Source: Massiliimalia massiliensis (lineage in GTDB: Bacteria > Bacillota > Clostridia > Oscillospirales > Ruminococcaceae). From it: a DNA stretch of 64,000 nt. A program made the position numbers and the translations under genes. Each line of letters opens with the position of its first letter. Position 1 is the first letter of the stretch. The notes under the pieces were generated by a model. The model did not search any database. It saw only the letters and a program-made list of their open reading frames with translations, and was not told the origin of the DNA. The stretch lies in assembly GCF_900155615.1 (NCBI RefSeq), contig NZ_FUHT01000003.1, forward strand, positions 806,001-870,000. Reading direction: 5' to 3'. Below are positions 8,392-18,078 of the stretch, in pieces.

Positions 8392-8700
8392 TTAGTTGTT
8401 TTCAATGAAATATTTTTGGATGGAGACATCCTCGACATATTCCTGTTTCAAAGCTGTGAGCTTTGCATAATGAGCGGTTTTCCCATGCGCTAGCTGGGCC
8501 TGCTCATTTTCCCACAGCTCTGTCAGGAAAAGATCGCATTCAGAATCTATCGGCAATGAGCATTCATATTTTAGATTGCCTTTTTCATTCTGCGAGGAGA
8601 CTAGAATTTTCTCTTCCAGAAAGCGGGCAAGAAATTCTTCCCGTTTGCCCTCCTTGATTCGGTAACGGACTAATATTACGAGCTGTGACTGCTCTGTCAT
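8392..8700 (-). CDS. ABM-domain monooxygenase-like protein (YgiN type)
   Basis: About 102 residues forming one dimeric ferredoxin-like antibiotic-biosynthesis-monooxygenase domain: LVILVRYRIKEGKREEFL, then NLKYECSLPIDSECDLFL, ELWENEQAQLAHGKTAHYAK. Relatives oxidise quinols or aromatic polyketides without a cofactor, but many members have no known reaction. The start at 8700 has GGAAAGGAAG at good distance; the longer frame up to 8745 has no ribosome site. It lies downstream of gltX but is separated from it and has its own terminator. Function remains open. Confidence 0.78.
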   Translation of the reverse strand: MTEQSQLVILVRYRIKEGKREEFLARFLEEKILVSSQNEKGNLKYECSLPIDSECDLFLTELWENEQAQLAHGKTAHYAKLTALKQEYVEDVSIQKYFIENN

Positions 8701-8798
8701 GGCTAATCTTCCTTTCCCATAAGCTTGGAGCTGGTTTTTAAACAAGTATAATTTGAAGCGGTCATGATCCTTTTACTGCACCGTCTCTGTTTCTGGAT

Positions 8799-10274
8799 TT
8801 ATGCCTCCTGCGCGGCAGTCAAACGAGAAATACCGTCCTTGATTCGCTCGATGGTGGTTTCCTTTCCGAGGATTTCAGCAAGGTCGATCCCGCCGCCAGG
8901 GGTAAACTGTTTTCCGGAAATGGCAGTCCGCAGCGGCCAGAGGACGACTCCATTTTTTACACCGAGCTTCCCGATTAGCTCAAAGCAAGCCTCGTGAATT
9001 GTATCAAGATTCCAGTTTTCGTTTGGAATATTTTCCAAAACAGGCAGCAGCTCTGTCAGCGCCATGAGAGAATTTTCGAGATTGGTTTTCATTTTTTTAT
9101 GGCAGTACATCTGGAGGTCATAATCCGGCAACGCATCGATAAAATCGACCTGGTCCGGAATATCGGTAAAGAGCTCCGTCCGAGGCTGAAGCATTTCGCA
9201 AAGGGTTTTCATATCGACGTCTTCCCGCTTGCAGGTCTGGCGGATGTATGGCATTGCTTTTTCCATAAACTCATCCAGGCTTAATTTTCGGATATAAGCG
9301 CCGTTGATTGCTTTCAGTTTCTGTGTATCAAAGATTGCCGGCGATTTGGAAATGCCGCCTACATCAAATTCCTGGCAGAGCTCCTCAAGGGTAAAGATTT
9401 CATTTTCACCCTTTGGCGCCCAGCCAAGCAGGGCAATGTAGTTGATTACAGCTTCTGTTAAATACCCCTTGGCGATCAAATCCTCAAAGGAAGCGTCGCC
9501 GTTTCTTTTGGAGAGCTTGTGGGTAGAATCCTTCATAACCGGGGAACAGTGAATATAGGTTGGGATTTTCCATCCGAATGCCTCGTATAGGAGGTTGTAT
9601 TTCGGGGTAGAGGAGAGGTATTCATTCCCACGGATTACATGGGTGATTCCCATGGTATGGTCGTCCACAACATTCGCGAAGTTATAGGTCGGCATTCCGT
9701 CAGTCTTAATCAGAATCTGATCGTCCAGCGTGGAGTTTTCTACGGTGATCGTACCAAAAACCTCGTCATAAAACGATGTGGTGCCTTCCCGCGGCATCTT
9801 CTGCCGGATGACATACGGGATTCCTGCGTCAAGCTTTTCCTGGATTTCTTCCGGGGAGAGGTCGCGGCAGTGTCCGTCATATTTCGGCGCAATTCCGGAG
9901 GCCTGCTGGATTTCCCGCAGCTCCGTCAGACGATCCTTATCGCAGAAGCAGTAATAGGCATGCCCGCTTTTGACGAGCTGCTCTGCGTACTCCTTGAACA
10001 TTCCCATCCGTTCGCTTTGGATATACGGGCCAACCGGGCCGCCGATATCCGGACCTTCGTCCCAGACCAATCCGGTCTGGCGCAGGGTGTTATAAATAAT
10101 ATCCACAGCGCCTTCCACATAGCGCTCCTGGTCTGTGTCTTCAATTCTCAAAATAAAGGTGCCGTTGTTTTTTTTCGCCAGCAGATAAGCATATAACGCA
10201 GTCCGCAGGTTCCCAACATGCATATATCCGGTTGGGCTGGGGGCGAAACGTGTTCTGACAGTATCAAAAGTCAT
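8799..10274 (-). CDS. gltX: Glutamyl-tRNA synthetase
   Basis: A class I aminoacyl-tRNA synthetase of 491 residues charging tRNA-Glu (and probably tRNA-Gln, followed by amidotransfer, as usual in Clostridia). Signatures: [19 protein letters not shown] with the HIGH-equivalent HVGN, the editing-free catalytic insertion, [11 protein letters not shown] as the KMSKS motif, and an alpha-helical anticodon-binding C-terminus. A zinc-site Cys pair is visible as [17 protein letters not shown] precedes the ATG. Its own sigma-A promoter lies between it and the upstream MATE gene; no T-box fits in that 93-bp gap. Confidence 0.97.
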   Translation of the reverse strand: MTFDTVRTRFAPSPTGYMHVGNLRTALYAYLLAKKNNGTFILRIEDTDQERYVEGAVDIIYNTLRQTGLVWDEGPDIGGPVGPYIQSERMGMFKEYAEQLVKSGHAYYCFCDKDRLTELREIQQASGIAPKYDGHCRDLSPEEIQEKLDAGIPYVIRQKMPREGTTSFYDEVFGTITVENSTLDDQILIKTDGMPTYNFANVVDDHTMGITHVIRGNEYLSSTPKYNLLYEAFGWKIPTYIHCSPVMKDSTHKLSKRNGDASFEDLIAKGYLTEAVINYIALLGWAPKGENEIFTLEELCQEFDVGGISKSPAIFDTQKLKAINGAYIRKLSLDEFMEKAMPYIRQTCKREDVDMKTLCEMLQPRTELFTDIPDQVDFIDALPDYDLQMYCHKKMKTNLENSLMALTELLPVLENIPNENWNLDTIHEACFELIGKLGVKNGVVLWPLRTAISGKQFTPGGGIDLAEILGKETTIERIKDGISRLTAAQEA

Positions 10275-10330
10275 AAACCTTAGTTTCCTTTCTCTTTTAA
10301 CTCAATCTGTGTAACAGATACCAATATCAT

Positions 10331-10360
10331 ATTTTATCATTCCCTGAAAGGGTTTGTCAA
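10331..10360 (-). promoter_or_regulatory. gltX promoter
   Basis: Minus-strand TTGACA (10355-10360) and TAAAAT (10331-10336) with an 18-bp spacer, about 57 bases upstream of the gltX start. Confidence 0.7.
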
Positions 10361-10367
10361 TAACTGT

Positions 10368-11780
10368 TTATAGCTTTAATCCCGTCCATTTTCCCTGCCG
10401 GAAACGGATCATGACTAAAACCAGCCGGGTAAACTGGTCGATCACCAGCGAATACCATGCACCGACAAGCCCAAGCCCAAACGGATAGCACAAAACATAG
10501 GTGATCAGCGGACGGAAGATTGCAATGCTGATCAGGGAAACCATGGCGGTGTATTTGGTGTCCCCGGCGCCCCGCAGGCTCCCCGAGGTTACCACCTGGC
10601 AGATCTGGGCATGGATGCTAAAGGCCATGATAATCATCAAAACCGCGCCTTGCTCAATGATAGATTGGTCGGTGGTGAACAATCCGACGATGCCTTTCCG
10701 GCCAATAACAAAGATAATGACGAGGATCGTCGCGATAACCATCCCGATCCGCTGGTTGACGGCGACTACAATTTTTGCGAGATCCGGCCGTTTGGCGCCG
10801 AGGCGCTGTCCTACCAGTGAGGCGGATGCGATCTGTAATCCATCTCCGAAGCCAAAGGAGATGCTTAAAACGTTCATGCAGATTTGATGGGTTGCAAAGG
10901 CGATGGTTCCGAGGCTGGAGACAATTTTTACATAGGTGAAGAAGCCAAAGCGCATGCAGAGCTGTTCCACCAGGGCGCTTAGGCCTACATTCCAGACACC
11001 GCGCATGGTTTCCTTGTCTGGAAACCATGAAGTTTTGGAGCGAAGGATGTTGAGGAAACCCTGCCGATGCGTGATCGAAAGGATGGCGAGAGTCAGGGAA
11101 ACAGAATCGCCGATTACCGTCGCAATAGCCGCTCCGCGCACCCCAAGCTTCGGGAAAATCCAAACGCCGTTGATCAAGAAGAAATTAAAGATGATGTTAA
11201 CAACATTGGCGCTTAAGTTGGTTTGCATAGAGATTTTTGTATTTCCAACTCCGCGCTGCGCCCCATTGATGGTCACGCTGATCCCGTTAAAGAATACACT
11301 GACCATAATGATGCGGAAATAGCCGACAGAATCCTCTATTATGTCCGGCCCCGCGCCCGCGAACTGCAAAAACGGCCGGGCGAATACCGCGCCTAATACT
11401 GCAAGCACAGCCGCCATACAGGTGCAGACCAAAAGGCACTGCTTCAGGCAGCGGTTGGCGCTTTCCTGGTCATCCGCACCCTTAAAACGGGACACAACAG
11501 CAGTAACGCCGACATTAAAGGAAAGGATTGCTGCCAAAACCACAAACCGGGGCTGGGCGGTTATCCCGACTGCGGAGATAGATTCCGGCCCGAGGACGCC
11601 CACCATCATGGTGTCCACCAGAGAAATCATGTTGATCAGCACAGATTCCAGGACAGAAGGCCAGGCTATGTGAAATGCATCCCGGTATAATTGGGACGGC
11701 GGCGGTATTTCACCCACTGCTTCGGCTGGCTTTACCACGTTGGCACAGCCAAAAAACCGCCGCGCGAGCTGCTTTATCAT
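10368..11780 (-). CDS. MATE-family efflux transporter
   Basis: A 470-residue protein with twelve hydrophobic segments in two homologous halves, typical of multidrug and toxin extrusion carriers that export cationic compounds against Na+ or H+. The first half begins AFHIAWPSVLESVLINMISLVDTMMVGVLG and the second AGLSALVEQLCMRFGFFTYV-like. The SLVDTMMVG and GDGLQIASASLVGQRLGAK motifs are family hallmarks. AGAGG lies about twelve bases before the ATG. The gene lies about 93 bp after pyrE on the same strand. Substrate cannot be inferred from sequence. Confidence 0.92.
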   Translation of the reverse strand: MIKQLARRFFGCANVVKPAEAVGEIPPPSQLYRDAFHIAWPSVLESVLINMISLVDTMMVGVLGPESISAVGITAQPRFVVLAAILSFNVGVTAVVSRFKGADDQESANRCLKQCLLVCTCMAAVLAVLGAVFARPFLQFAGAGPDIIEDSVGYFRIIMVSVFFNGISVTINGAQRGVGNTKISMQTNLSANVVNIIFNFFLINGVWIFPKLGVRGAAIATVIGDSVSLTLAILSITHRQGFLNILRSKTSWFPDKETMRGVWNVGLSALVEQLCMRFGFFTYVKIVSSLGTIAFATHQICMNVLSISFGFGDGLQIASASLVGQRLGAKRPDLAKIVVAVNQRIGMVIATILVIIFVIGRKGIVGLFTTDQSIIEQGAVLMIIMAFSIHAQICQVVTSGSLRGAGDTKYTAMVSLISIAIFRPLITYVLCYPFGLGLVGAWYSLVIDQFTRLVLVMIRFRQGKWTGLKL

Positions 11781-11873
11781 GATGACATGAAACCTCTTTT
11801 CTCAGAAAGTGATGAAGAAAGACAGCCCGAAAGAAAGGGGAATGCTTCTTCCGGACTGTAAGCTATTCGGCTG

Positions 11874-12536
11874 TTAAAAGATGCAGTATTGCTCCATATA
11901 TTGTTCCATCCGGGATAGGATGTCCTTGTCGTATCCTTCTGCCTGTAAAAATGCATGGATATCTTCGACGGTGACAATCGGATGCACCTGGATGCCGAAT
12001 TCATCGTAGACTTCCATGACGGCCGTTTTTCCGGCATTCTGCCCGACTTCACAGCGGTTGACGGAGATGAACATATCCGGTACTGTTACCTTGGCGCATC
12101 CGGTCAGAACCGGCATGGTTTCACGGATTGCCGTCCCGGCGGTGATTACATCCTCAATGATGATAACCCGGTCGCCGTCCACCGGCTTGTAACCGACAAG
12201 ACTTCCTCCCTCTCCATGGTCTTTTACCTCTTTCCGGTTAAAGAAATACGGCTTGTCAATCCCATGGTCTCTTGCCAGGGAAGCGGCTGCGGCGGTCGCA
12301 AGCGGGATGCCCTTATAGGCCGGGCCGAACATTGCGTCAAACTGGTCGGAACAGGTTTCTTTGATCAGGTTTGCATAAAACCTGCCGAGGGTCGCAATCT
12401 GCGCCCCGGTCTTATAGTTGCCGGTGTTGACAAAATAAGGGGTCAGCCGCCCGCTCTTTGTCTTGAATTCGCCGAAACGAAGGACATCGGCGCTCATCAT
12501 AAAGGTAATAAATTCTTTTTTTGCAGAAGTCAGCAT
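11874..12536 (-). CDS. pyrE: Orotate phosphoribosyltransferase
   Basis: Transfers the phosphoribosyl group from PRPP to orotate to give OMP in de novo pyrimidine synthesis. The PRPP loop VIIIEDVITAGTAIRE is perfect, and FGPAYKGIPLATAAAASLA plus YFFNRKEVKDHGEGG are the classic orotate-binding and catalytic-loop segments. At 220 residues it is the longer form found in many Clostridia, with an extra C-terminal helix. GAGAGGA precedes the ATG. No PyrR leader was recognised in the short upstream gap, and no other pyr gene adjoins it. Confidence 0.96.
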   Translation of the reverse strand: MLTSAKKEFITFMMSADVLRFGEFKTKSGRLTPYFVNTGNYKTGAQIATLGRFYANLIKETCSDQFDAMFGPAYKGIPLATAAAASLARDHGIDKPYFFNRKEVKDHGEGGSLVGYKPVDGDRVIIIEDVITAGTAIRETMPVLTGCAKVTVPDMFISVNRCEVGQNAGKTAVMEVYDEFGIQVHPIVTVEDIHAFLQAEGYDKDILSRMEQYMEQYCIF

Positions 12537-12615
12537 CGGTATCGTTCCTCTCTTTATTTGTTTCTGGTAATCTTTTCATTTTATGATTTTATTATAGCGC
12601 AAAACTGCAGGCAGT

Positions 12616-13548
12616 TCAACTCTCCTTTCGATAAGGCTTTAGTCCTTCCAGGGAAAAGGAAGGGATAAAGCTTTCGCTCGCCGCGCTGCCCTCCTGCAGA
12701 AATCCCTCCGTAACCCCATATTCCTTCATCCATTCCTGGGCAGCAAGGTATTCCGCTTCGCTGATTGTCTGCGAAAGGGTTGGATGCCCGGAGACAGCCT
12801 GAGTCGGCGTATACTGGCTCATCAGGCTGAACAGCACCTGTCTGCCGAAGTATTCGCCGACAGCATGAATTACCTCTTTGGTATCCGCAAGACAGCCGGG
12901 CAGGATCAGATGGCGGACAATCACCCCTTTGCGCATCCGCCCATCCTTCTCAAATTTGGGCAGACCGACCTGACGGATCATTTCCTGAATTGCTTTGACA
13001 GCGATAGAAAAGTATCCCGGCGCGTTGGAGTACGTCTGTGCCAGCTCATCCGAGAAATATTTGAGATCAGGCAGGTAAATATCAACCAGTCCGTCGAGCA
13101 TGCGCAGGGTTTCAGCCGATTCATACCCGCTGGAATTATAGACTACCGGCAGGTAAAGCCCCTGCTTCCGGGCTAGGGACAGCGCTTCGATGATCTGCGG
13201 CACATAATGGGTCGGTGTGACGAGATTGATATTCAGCGCGCCCTGCTCCTGCAGGGACAGAAAAATGGAAGCAAGCTCTGTTTCAGTTAATGGAATTCCA
13301 AAGCCGCCGCAGCTGATTTCGTAGTTTTGGCAGTAAACGCAGCGCAGAGTGCAGTGGGAGAAAAAAACAGTTCCGGAGCCTGATTCTCCGGATAAGCAGG
13401 GCTCTTCCCAGTAATGAAGAGCAGCCCGCGCCGCCTTAATCTCAGCACCGGCTTTGCAGAAGCCGTGTTCACCGCCCAGCCGGTTTGCGCCGCAGCTTCT
13501 GGGACAAAGACGGCAGACTGTCAGGAGACGTTTTGTGTCCTCATTCAT
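12616..13548 (-). CDS. Radical SAM protein, PflA-like (COG1313 type)
   Basis: About 310 residues. An N-terminal Cys cluster (CRLCPRSCGANR ... GFCKAG) is followed by the radical SAM [4Fe-4S] motif HCTLRCVYCQNYEIS, then NLVTPTHYVPQI and VDIYLPDLKYFSDELA. This is the family annotated as putative pyruvate formate-lyase activating enzymes (PflX/COG1313), whose real substrate is largely unknown. The start at 13548 (ATG after AAAGGA) is preferred over ATG 13557, which touches the Shine-Dalgarno. It overlaps the end of the upstream gene by eight bases, so the two are probably translated together. No glycyl-radical enzyme is nearby. Confidence 0.88.
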   Translation of the reverse strand: MNEDTKRLLTVCRLCPRSCGANRLGGEHGFCKAGAEIKAARAALHYWEEPCLSGESGSGTVFFSHCTLRCVYCQNYEISCGGFGIPLTETELASIFLSLQEQGALNINLVTPTHYVPQIIEALSLARKQGLYLPVVYNSSGYESAETLRMLDGLVDIYLPDLKYFSDELAQTYSNAPGYFSIAVKAIQEMIRQVGLPKFEKDGRMRKGVIVRHLILPGCLADTKEVIHAVGEYFGRQVLFSLMSQYTPTQAVSGHPTLSQTISEAEYLAAQEWMKEYGVTEGFLQEGSAASESFIPSFSLEGLKPYRKES

Positions 13549-14296
13549 TTGTTTCATCCTTTCCGGTTTCCCGGTAGAGATAGGCGCGTCCCTCTTTGCA
13601 GCACATCGTGATAATTCCCAGGGAGCGGAGCAGGGCGATCCCGCAGCCGGCTCCGCGCTCGGATACTTTGGCGGCTTTCCGGAATTCTTTGGCAGTAAAG
13701 GGCGCGGGAAGTCCCGGCGGCAGCAGCAGCCGGAAATCGTCGGCCTCAGAGAGAAAATATTCTGCGGCGATCTGCTCGGGAACCCGGTCACAGCGGCTGG
13801 AACCTCTTTTTCTGTCCCGGCTCCAGCCGTTCAGATAGCGATATTCCGCCATGTCGATCATCATCAGGCGGATGGTCAGGTTTTGGCTGGGCAGGATGGT
13901 GCGGAGCTTATAAAGCTCCCGAAACGAGTCATAGGGCAGCCCGGTTTTGGGAGAGCGCCGCGCCTTGGTCACCTCCCCGGTATCCGGATCGATCCAGGAA
14001 ACAGTTTTCCGGCAGGGCAGGGGATATACGACAGTAACCGGGCCTGTCTGCAATAAGCCGGGAAGCTTTTTCAGCAGACGGTCAAGAGAGCGGGTCTGGA
14101 TTTCTATGATGCCGTCCGCGTTTTTGATGTCCGCGACAAATCCGCCTACCGGGATTTCATGACATCGGGAGTCCGGTTCTATGTAGTGCTTTAAGACCGC
14201 GTGAAGCGTCTTTTCGCCAAGCGTACCGATCCCACCGGAATCGGGAGTTTGTCCGGTGATTGCTTCGCAGACAGAGGCAAAGCGCAGATTATCCAT
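13541..14296 (-). CDS. Uncharacterised protein, possible PD-(D/E)XK-like N-terminus
   Basis: A 251-residue soluble protein I cannot assign to a characterised family. The N-terminal half has the order GTLGEKTLHAVLKHYIEP, then GGFVADIKNADGIIEIQTRS, a spacing that resembles a PD-(D/E)XK nuclease core (Glu in the first helix, Asp, then ExQ in place of ExK). The middle contains VSWIDPDTGEVTKARRSPK, and the C-terminal third looks like a winged helix (PAPFTAKEFRKAAKVSERGA ... LLRSLGIITM). It overlaps the HAD gene upstream (ATG at 14296, stop of HAD at 14289) and the radical SAM gene downstream, so it lies in a tight three-gene unit. GGAGGAG precedes the start. Confidence 0.6.
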   Translation of the reverse strand: MDNLRFASVCEAITGQTPDSGGIGTLGEKTLHAVLKHYIEPDSRCHEIPVGGFVADIKNADGIIEIQTRSLDRLLKKLPGLLQTGPVTVVYPLPCRKTVSWIDPDTGEVTKARRSPKTGLPYDSFRELYKLRTILPSQNLTIRLMMIDMAEYRYLNGWSRDRKRGSSRCDRVPEQIAAEYFLSEADDFRLLLPPGLPAPFTAKEFRKAAKVSERGAGCGIALLRSLGIITMCCKEGRAYLYRETGKDETNE

Positions 14297-14942
14297 GAAT
14301 CAAAAACTCCTCCAGGTCAGCGGCTGACTCTGCCAGATATACATGCGGGTAAGCGGCAAGCTCTTCTTCTCCACCGAATCCATATAGGACTCCGCAGAAT
14401 GGGAGGCCGGCAAGCTGCGCGCCCTCGGCGTCGTGCTTCCGGTCTCCGATCATCAAGGTGGAGGAAAGGTCGGTAATCTGTTGCTGCTCCAGCACATAGC
14501 GGATCACATCAATTTTTTCTTTCCGTGTTCCATCGAAGAGACTGCCTGCAATAAAATCAAAATAGGGAGTGAGCTTAAAATAATCAAGCACTCTGCGGAC
14601 AAATACCTCCGGTTTCGCGGAAGCAGTACAGATGGTAAAACCAGCCCGATGAAGGGACTCCAGCATTTCAGCGGCTCCGTCATAGAGCTTGTTTTCATAA
14701 ATTCCGGTTTCCCGAAACCGCTCCCGGTATTTTTCTACTGCGAGCAGGGCAGTTTCATGATCCATGTGATAAAATTCTGTAAAAGAATCATAAAGGGAAG
14801 GCCCGATAAAGCATTTCAGCTCTGTCAGGTCATCCACCTCGATTCCGAAGTGAGAGAGCGCATACTGAACGCTTTTGGTAATTCCTTCAAACGAGTCGGT
14901 CAGCGTTCCATCCAAATCAAACAGCAATGTGCGGTATTTCAT
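14289..14942 (-). CDS. HAD-family phosphatase, phosphoglycolate phosphatase-like
   Basis: A 217-residue HAD hydrolase with all four motifs: LLFDLDGTLTDS (nucleophile and acid Asp), TASAKP (motif II), a Lys in the cap-adjacent region, and MIGDRKHDAEGA (motif III/IV). The alpha-helical C1 cap and overall sequence match the Gph/PpaX group, which acts on phosphoglycolate, pyrophosphate or pyridoxal phosphate. GGAAAGGAA precedes the ATG. It heads a three-gene overlapping cluster with the uncharacterised protein and the radical SAM protein and lies just after prmA. Confidence 0.88.
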   Translation of the reverse strand: MKYRTLLFDLDGTLTDSFEGITKSVQYALSHFGIEVDDLTELKCFIGPSLYDSFTEFYHMDHETALLAVEKYRERFRETGIYENKLYDGAAEMLESLHRAGFTICTASAKPEVFVRRVLDYFKLTPYFDFIAGSLFDGTRKEKIDVIRYVLEQQQITDLSSTLMIGDRKHDAEGAQLAGLPFCGVLYGFGGEEELAAYPHVYLAESAADLEEFLIHG

Positions 14943-14975
14943 ATCGGCTGATTCCTTTCCAAGTTTGAATATAGG

Positions 14976-15923
14976 CTAAGCCAGGCAAAGCTGTAGGGAA
15001 ACCCAGTCGTTTTCCTGCTTTTTACCGGTGATACGCAGGCCGGCCTGTTCCATAGCGGCAGTGACGTCTCCGAACCGGTCTTCGATAATTCCGGAGACGA
15101 TCAGGATGGTATCCGGCCGCATGAACCGGGTGACCGTTTGGCTCAGGCGGATCAGCACGTCCGCGACAATATTGGCGCAGATCACATCAAAGGTACCGTT
15201 CACCTGCTCGGTCAGGTCGCCGCAATAAAGCCTGATCCGGTCGCCAACGCCGTTTAAATCGGCGTTTTCCTGCGCGATTTTGACAGCGAGCTCGTCGATG
15301 TCCACCCCGACTGCGGATTCTGCACCCAGCAGGAGCGCGGTGGTAGCCAAAATCCCGCTGCCCGTCCCGATATCCAACACGCTGCTGTCCGGGGTAATGG
15401 CCTCTTCCAGGAACTGCATGCACAGGCGGGTGGTTTCGTGCGTCCCGGTTCCGAACGCCATGCCGGGGTCTAACGTAACCCGGATATCGCCGTCATCCAG
15501 CTCGCATTCCTCCCAGCAGGGGCAGACAACCAGATGTTTCCCGATCCGGACAGGATGGTAATACTTTTTCCAGGCGGTTTCCCAATCCTCTTCTTTGATC
15601 TGTTCGCTTTCAAAGGCAAGCCTTCCGAAATCAATCTCCGGCGCCTCGTTTCTCAGGGCCTCAATCCCATTGCGGATTCCGCCCAGCATTTCCAATCCCT
15701 GCAGATTGTCGGGAATATAAAACACAATGGCGGTTTCACATTCCTTCAATTTCATCAGCTCATCATCGATGTAGTCCCAGTGGACAGTGGTATCCTCCAG
15801 AAAATCGTTAAAATCCTCTGCGTCCTCAATCATTAATCCGCGCAGACCGTGCGAAATCAGATATCCTGAAACAATCTCAATAGCCGGAGTCGCTGTATAG
15901 AGCTTAATCTGTGTCCATTCCAT
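14976..15923 (-). CDS. prmA: Ribosomal protein L11 methyltransferase
   Basis: Methylates ribosomal protein L11 at several amino groups using S-adenosylmethionine. The 315-residue protein has the PrmA N-terminal substrate-recognition domain (WTQIKLYTATPAIEIVS), a linker ending LDPGMAFGTGTHETTRLC, and a Rossmann methyltransferase domain with SVLDIGTGSGILA (SAM loop) and ICANIVADVLIRL. Length and motifs are standard. GGAAGGA precedes the ATG. In many Firmicutes prmA is followed by rsmE; that gene is absent here. Confidence 0.95.
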   Translation of the reverse strand: MEWTQIKLYTATPAIEIVSGYLISHGLRGLMIEDAEDFNDFLEDTTVHWDYIDDELMKLKECETAIVFYIPDNLQGLEMLGGIRNGIEALRNEAPEIDFGRLAFESEQIKEEDWETAWKKYYHPVRIGKHLVVCPCWEECELDDGDIRVTLDPGMAFGTGTHETTRLCMQFLEEAITPDSSVLDIGTGSGILATTALLLGAESAVGVDIDELAVKIAQENADLNGVGDRIRLYCGDLTEQVNGTFDVICANIVADVLIRLSQTVTRFMRPDTILIVSGIIEDRFGDVTAAMEQAGLRITGKKQENDWVSLQLCLA

Positions 15924-16032
15924 ACGTTTTTCCTTCCTTCATAAAGTCCTTCTGATTTTATTGTATCATAAAAATCCGGATTTTGCACGGGTGAAATATA
16001 GCCGGCATGTTGGGCGGCGGCGGAATACGCGC

Positions 16033-16061
16033 TTGACTTTATGGCGCCGCTGACTTAAAAT
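16033..16061 (+). promoter_or_regulatory. glyS promoter
   Basis: TTGACT (16033-16038) and TAAAAT (16056-16061) with a 17-bp spacer. The start codon is only ~33 bases beyond the -10, so there is no room for a T-box leader. Confidence 0.75.
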
Positions 16062-16093
16062 AGGAATATGTATATTAGACGGAGGTTATGGGT

Positions 16094-17473
16094 ATGCTGA
16101 AAAATAGCGAAAAAACGATGGAAAAAATTGTCGCGCTCTGCAAAGGCAGGGGCTTTGTTTATCCGGGCAGCGAGATTTATGGGGGATTGTCTAATACCTG
16201 GGATTACGGCCCGCTTGGCGTTGAGTTTAAAAATAATGTAAAAAAGGCATGGTGGCAAAAATTTGTGCAGGAATCCCGCTATAACGTCGGGCTGGACGCA
16301 GCGATCCTGATGAATCCGCAGGCATGGGTGGCTTCCGGGCATGTCGGGGGATTTTCCGACCCGCTGATGGACTGCAAAGAATGCAAGACCCGCCACCGCG
16401 CGGACCAGCTCATTGAAGACCAAACCGGGGAAAATCCGGCAGGCTGGACTGACGCACAGATGATGGAATTCATCAAGGAAAAGGGAGTGACCTGCCCGAA
16501 CTGCGGAAAAACCAATTTTACCGATATCCGGAAATTTAACCTGATGTTTAAAACCTATCAGGGTGTAACAGAGGATGCAAAGAATGAAATTTACCTTCGT
16601 CCGGAAACCGCGCAGGGGATTTTTGTAAACTTTTCCAATATTCAGCGGACTACCCGGAAAAAACTGCCGTTTGGGGTCTGCCAGGTCGGGAAATCCTTCC
16701 GGAATGAGATTACCCCCGGAAACTTTACCTTCCGTACCCGTGAATTTGAACAGATGGAGATGGAATTCTTCTGCAAGCCGGGAACTGATCTGGAATGGTT
16801 TGCTTATTGGAAGGATACCTGTAAAAACTGGCTGCTTTCCCTGGGAATCAAAGAAGAGAATATCAAGCTGCGCGACCACGAGCAGGAAGAACTTTCCCAC
16901 TATTCCAACGCGACCACTGATATTGAATTTATGTTCCCGTTTGGCTGGGGCGAGCTGTGGGGAATTGCCGACCGGACTGATTTTGACTTAAAACAGCATA
17001 TCAGCCATTCTTCTAAGAGCCTTGATTATTTTGATCCGGAAACCAACGAGCGGTATGTGCCGTATGTCGTGGAACCGTCTCTGGGTGCTGACCGCGTTGC
17101 GCTTGCTTTCCTGTGCGAGGCGTATGACGAGGAGCAGATCGATGAAAAGGATACCCGTGTGGTAATGCATCTGCATCCTGCGCTGGCTCCGTTTAAGGCT
17201 TGCGTCCTCCCGCTTTCTAAAAAGCTGTCTGAGCAGGCGCTGGAAGTGTATGATAAGCTCTCAAGGTATTTCCGCGTTGATTATGACGAAGCGGGTTCTA
17301 TTGGGAAACGGTACCGCCGTCAGGATGAGATCGGAACGCCGTTCTGCATCACCTTTGACTTTGATTCCCTTGAGGATGGCTGCGTCACAATCCGTGACCG
17401 CGATACCATGGAACAGGAACGGGTTAAGGTTGATGAATTGATACACTATATCTCTAAGCGCTTAAAATTTTAA
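16094..17473 (+). CDS. glyS: Glycyl-tRNA synthetase, single-chain (alpha2) type
   Basis: A class II synthetase of about 460 residues, the eukaryote/archaeon-like homodimeric form used by many Firmicutes instead of GlyQ+GlyS. Visible: the N-terminal motif 1 region [20 protein letters not shown], a zinc-type insertion ([11 protein letters not shown] ... CPNCGKTNF), motif 2 [21 protein letters not shown], the glycine-specific acidic pocket QMEMEFFC, motif 3 [14 protein letters not shown], and the C-terminal anticodon domain. ATG 16094 is eight bases after GGAGG; the upstream in-frame ATG 16088 is too close to it. A strong terminator follows the stop. Confidence 0.96.
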   Translation: MLKNSEKTMEKIVALCKGRGFVYPGSEIYGGLSNTWDYGPLGVEFKNNVKKAWWQKFVQESRYNVGLDAAILMNPQAWVASGHVGGFSDPLMDCKECKTRHRADQLIEDQTGENPAGWTDAQMMEFIKEKGVTCPNCGKTNFTDIRKFNLMFKTYQGVTEDAKNEIYLRPETAQGIFVNFSNIQRTTRKKLPFGVCQVGKSFRNEITPGNFTFRTREFEQMEMEFFCKPGTDLEWFAYWKDTCKNWLLSLGIKEENIKLRDHEQEELSHYSNATTDIEFMFPFGWGELWGIADRTDFDLKQHISHSSKSLDYFDPETNERYVPYVVEPSLGADRVALAFLCEAYDEEQIDEKDTRVVMHLHPALAPFKACVLPLSKKLSEQALEVYDKLSRYFRVDYDEAGSIGKRYRRQDEIGTPFCITFDFDSLEDGCVTIRDRDTMEQERVKVDELIHYISKRLKF

Positions 17474-17476
17474 ATG

Positions 17477-17509
17477 AAGATCCCTGCGGAAAGAATCCGC
17501 AGGGATCTT
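17477..17509 (+). terminator. glyS terminator
   Basis: A perfect 13-bp stem 17477-17489 with 17497-17509, 7-nt loop, then a T-run. It probably also limits read-through from the converging TM2-domain gene. Confidence 0.9.
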
Positions 17510-17543
17510 TTGCTTATTGCAGGAATAATTTTAAAAGCCGGGC

Positions 17544-17939
17544 TTATTTTTCCAGATACAGGCCGTTACTGTCCTGCATTTTTCCGGTTGCAATCATAAT
17601 CAGGTCGACAATCCAGCCGATACCAAACAGGCCATAGGTGAATAGATACAGTACGCCCATCCCGATTTTACCAATATAGAACCGGTGTATCCCAAAGTAT
17701 CCCAGAAACAGGCAAAGGAAGAATGCCGTCCATTTGCTTTTTGGGCTGGCTGCCGGTGTTGGCTGGCTGTATGGAGCGGCGGTCGGCTGCTGTGCAGTAT
17801 GATAAATCGGCGCCGTATTTTGCTGGAATCCGGTGTTGAAGCTCGCTGGATCGGAAGCGCCGGTATGCTCTGCCGCCTGGCCGCAGTAGGGGCAGACGCC
17901 GCCGTCAAACGGAGCTCCGCAGTTATCGCATTTTTTCAT
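17544..17939 (-). CDS. Zinc-ribbon TM2-domain membrane protein
   Basis: A 131-residue protein. The N-terminus is a zinc ribbon ([20 protein letters not shown]), followed by a low-complexity linker rich in Gln, Thr, Ala and Pro, then a TM2 domain: [57 protein letters not shown]2 proteins are two-helix membrane proteins of unclear role, widespread in Firmicutes. AGGAGGTTCCTT-type purines precede the start on the minus strand. It converges with glyS across the shared terminator region. Confidence 0.88.
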   Translation of the reverse strand: MKKCDNCGAPFDGGVCPYCGQAAEHTGASDPASFNTGFQQNTAPIYHTAQQPTAAPYSQPTPAASPKSKWTAFFLCLFLGYFGIHRFYIGKIGMGVLYLFTYGLFGIGWIVDLIMIATGKMQDSNGLYLEK

Positions 17940-18078
17940 AAGGAACCTCCTGTATTGCTCTTATCTATTAATAGTATCATAAAAATATCTGAAAAACAAT
18001 TTATTTTTCACCCCTTTTTCTGTAAAAACATAGTATAAAGCAGGAAAATGATTTATTTTTGAAAAAGGGGAGTTTGTG

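Noticed and set aside
10275-10367. T-box leader upstream of gltX
   Set aside because: The gap is under 100 bp and lacks the conserved T-box sequence; a plain promoter explains it.
12616-13791. Extended 391-residue version of the radical SAM protein
   Set aside because: The first ~80 residues are an out-of-frame reading of the upstream gene; the ATG at 13548 has a proper ribosome site.
16055-16900. 281-residue open frame opposite glyS
   Set aside because: It is the antisense shadow of a clearly coding glycyl-tRNA synthetase and has no family resemblance or ribosome site.
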